From Rugamonas apoptosis (GTDB lineage: Bacteria > Pseudomonadota > Gammaproteobacteria > Burkholderiales > Burkholderiaceae_D): a stretch of DNA of 64,000 nucleotides. The translations under genes were made by a program, and so were the position numbers. The stretch is taken from contig NZ_JACEZU010000003.1 of assembly GCF_014042355.1 (NCBI RefSeq), positions 186,001-250,000 of the forward strand. Reading direction: 5' to 3'. The stretch's first letter is position 1. Every line of letters starts with the position of its first letter. The notes below the pieces were generated by a model that ran no database searches, was not told the DNA's origin, and worked only from the letters and a program-made list of their open reading frames with translations. Positions 63,146-64,000 of this stretch are shown here, piece after piece.

Positions 63146-64000
63146 ATGCGAATGAAACAGTTGTTGACCTCGATGGTCGCCGGCGCCGCCGCCGTGATGG
63201 CATTCTCGTCCGCCGCCTCGGCTGCCGACATGACCGGCGCGGGTTCGACCTTCATGTATCCGATCGCCGCCAAGTGGGCTGAATCGTACAAAAGCGCCAG
63301 CGGCAACGGCCTGAACTACCAGTCCGTCGGCTCCGGCGCCGGCATCAAGCAGATCAAAGCCAAGACCGTCGATTTCGGCGCCTCCGACATGCCGCTCAAG
63401 GCCGAGGAGCTGGACGCGGAAGGCTTGATGCAATTCCCCGCCATCATGGGCGGCGTGGTGACCGTGGTGAACATCGACGGCATCGCCCCTGGCCAGCTGA
63501 AACTGACCGGTCCCGTGGTGGCCGACATCTACCTGGGCAAGGTCAAGCAGTGGAATGACGCGGAAATCGCCGCCCTCAACCCTGGCGTGAAACTGCCGGC
63601 CGCCGAGATTACCGTGGTGCACCGCGCCGATGGTTCCGGCACCTCCTTCCTGTTCACCGACTTCCTGTCCAAGACCAGCGCCGAATTCAAGACCAAGATC
63701 GGTTCCGGCACCGCCGTCAAGTGGGTGACGGGCGTGGGGGGCAAGGGCAATGAAGGCGTGGCCGCCAACGTGCAGCGCATCAAGGGCTCGATCGGCTACG
63801 TGGAATGGGCTTACGCCAAGAAGAACAAGATGGCGCACACCCAGCTGAAGAACAAGGACGGCAATTTCCTGCAGCCGGACGACGACTTCTTCAAAGCCGC
63901 CGCCGCTTCGGCCGAATGGGCCAAGACCCCCGGCTTCGGCGTGGTGCTGACCGACCAGGCCGGCAAGAACTCGTGGCCGATCACGGGCGTGACTTTCATC
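63146..64000 (+). CDS. pstS: Phosphate ABC transporter binding protein PstS (5' part)
   Basis: The first 285 codons are in the window and the gene runs off the end. It has a signal peptide ending SSAASAAD, the phosphate-binding start TGAGSTFMYPIAAKW, SVGSGAGIKQI, VDFGASDMPLK and HRADGSGTSFLFTDFLSK. GAAGGA sits six bases before the ATG. A pstCAB-phoU operon is expected beyond the window. Confidence 0.96.
   Translation, partial: MRMKQLLTSMVAGAAAVMAFSSAASAADMTGAGSTFMYPIAAKWAESYKSASGNGLNYQSVGSGAGIKQIKAKTVDFGASDMPLKAEELDAEGLMQFPAIMGGVVTVVNIDGIAPGQLKLTGPVVADIYLGKVKQWNDAEIAALNPGVKLPAAEITVVHRADGSGTSFLFTDFLSKTSAEFKTKIGSGTAVKWVTGVGGKGNEGVAANVQRIKGSIGYVEWAYAKKNKMAHTQLKNKDGNFLQPDDDFFKAAAASAEWAKTPGFGVVLTDQAGKNSWPITGVTFI

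Overview
The window is GC-rich, gene-dense chromosomal DNA. Its gene families and local gene pairings (ppk next to pstS, tsaB-rimI-UDG-DUF1853, alr-radA, a two-domain LeuA, a FabI-type enoyl reductase) suggest a betaproteobacterium of the Oxalobacteraceae (Massilia/Duganella/Janthinobacterium type). This is inferred from protein content, because no rRNA gene is present. I see no phage, insertion sequence, CRISPR array, tRNA or rRNA.

Layout. 1-4.6 kb: a gene end, a membrane GGDEF protein with a degenerate active site, exopolyphosphatase ppx, an Ala/Lys/Pro-rich DNA-binding-like protein and an OlsB-like acyltransferase. 4.7-7.8 kb: fdhD convergent with a YdeP/FdhF-type molybdenum oxidoreductase. 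8-9.3 kb: an orphan solute-binding protein and a small HTH protein. 9.5-16.1 kb: a five-gene ABC importer of the PhnD/PhnE class, resembling the proposed selenate-transporter clade, divergent from egtD-egtB (hercynine and ergothioneine). 16.1-22.8 kb: a chemoreceptor, leuA with a newly read leucine-rich leader peptide, and a PAS-GGDEF protein. 22.8-26.3 kb: selD/senC and senB divergent from senA, the selenoneine genes. 26.4-41.2 kb: mixed metabolism, including a TorT-like protein, an amidohydrolase, a methyltransferase, malic enzyme, glutamate dehydrogenase, a MarR-MFS-LysR unit and a DEAD-box helicase. 41.2-64 kb: mostly housekeeping (fabI, mltD, tsaB, rimI, lplT, alr, radA), c-di-GMP proteins, potF, sixA, ppk and the start of pstS.

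The most interesting system is the selenium/sulfur imidazole set. EgtD makes hercynine. EgtB can turn it into ergothioneine, and SenA can combine it with a selenosugar made by SenC (SelD) and SenB to give selenoneine. The PhnD-type importer beside egtD is a good candidate for selenium oxyanion uptake, and the gap between the two units holds a near-perfect inverted repeat that could co-regulate them. The sen pathway itself is published; the link to this importer is my inference.

A second theme is phosphate and polyphosphate. Pho-box-like direct repeats with an 11-bp period lie upstream of ppx, the olsB-like gene, ppk and pstS. Two roughly 105-bp copies of a foldback element with compensatory base changes sit directly after lplT and ppk.
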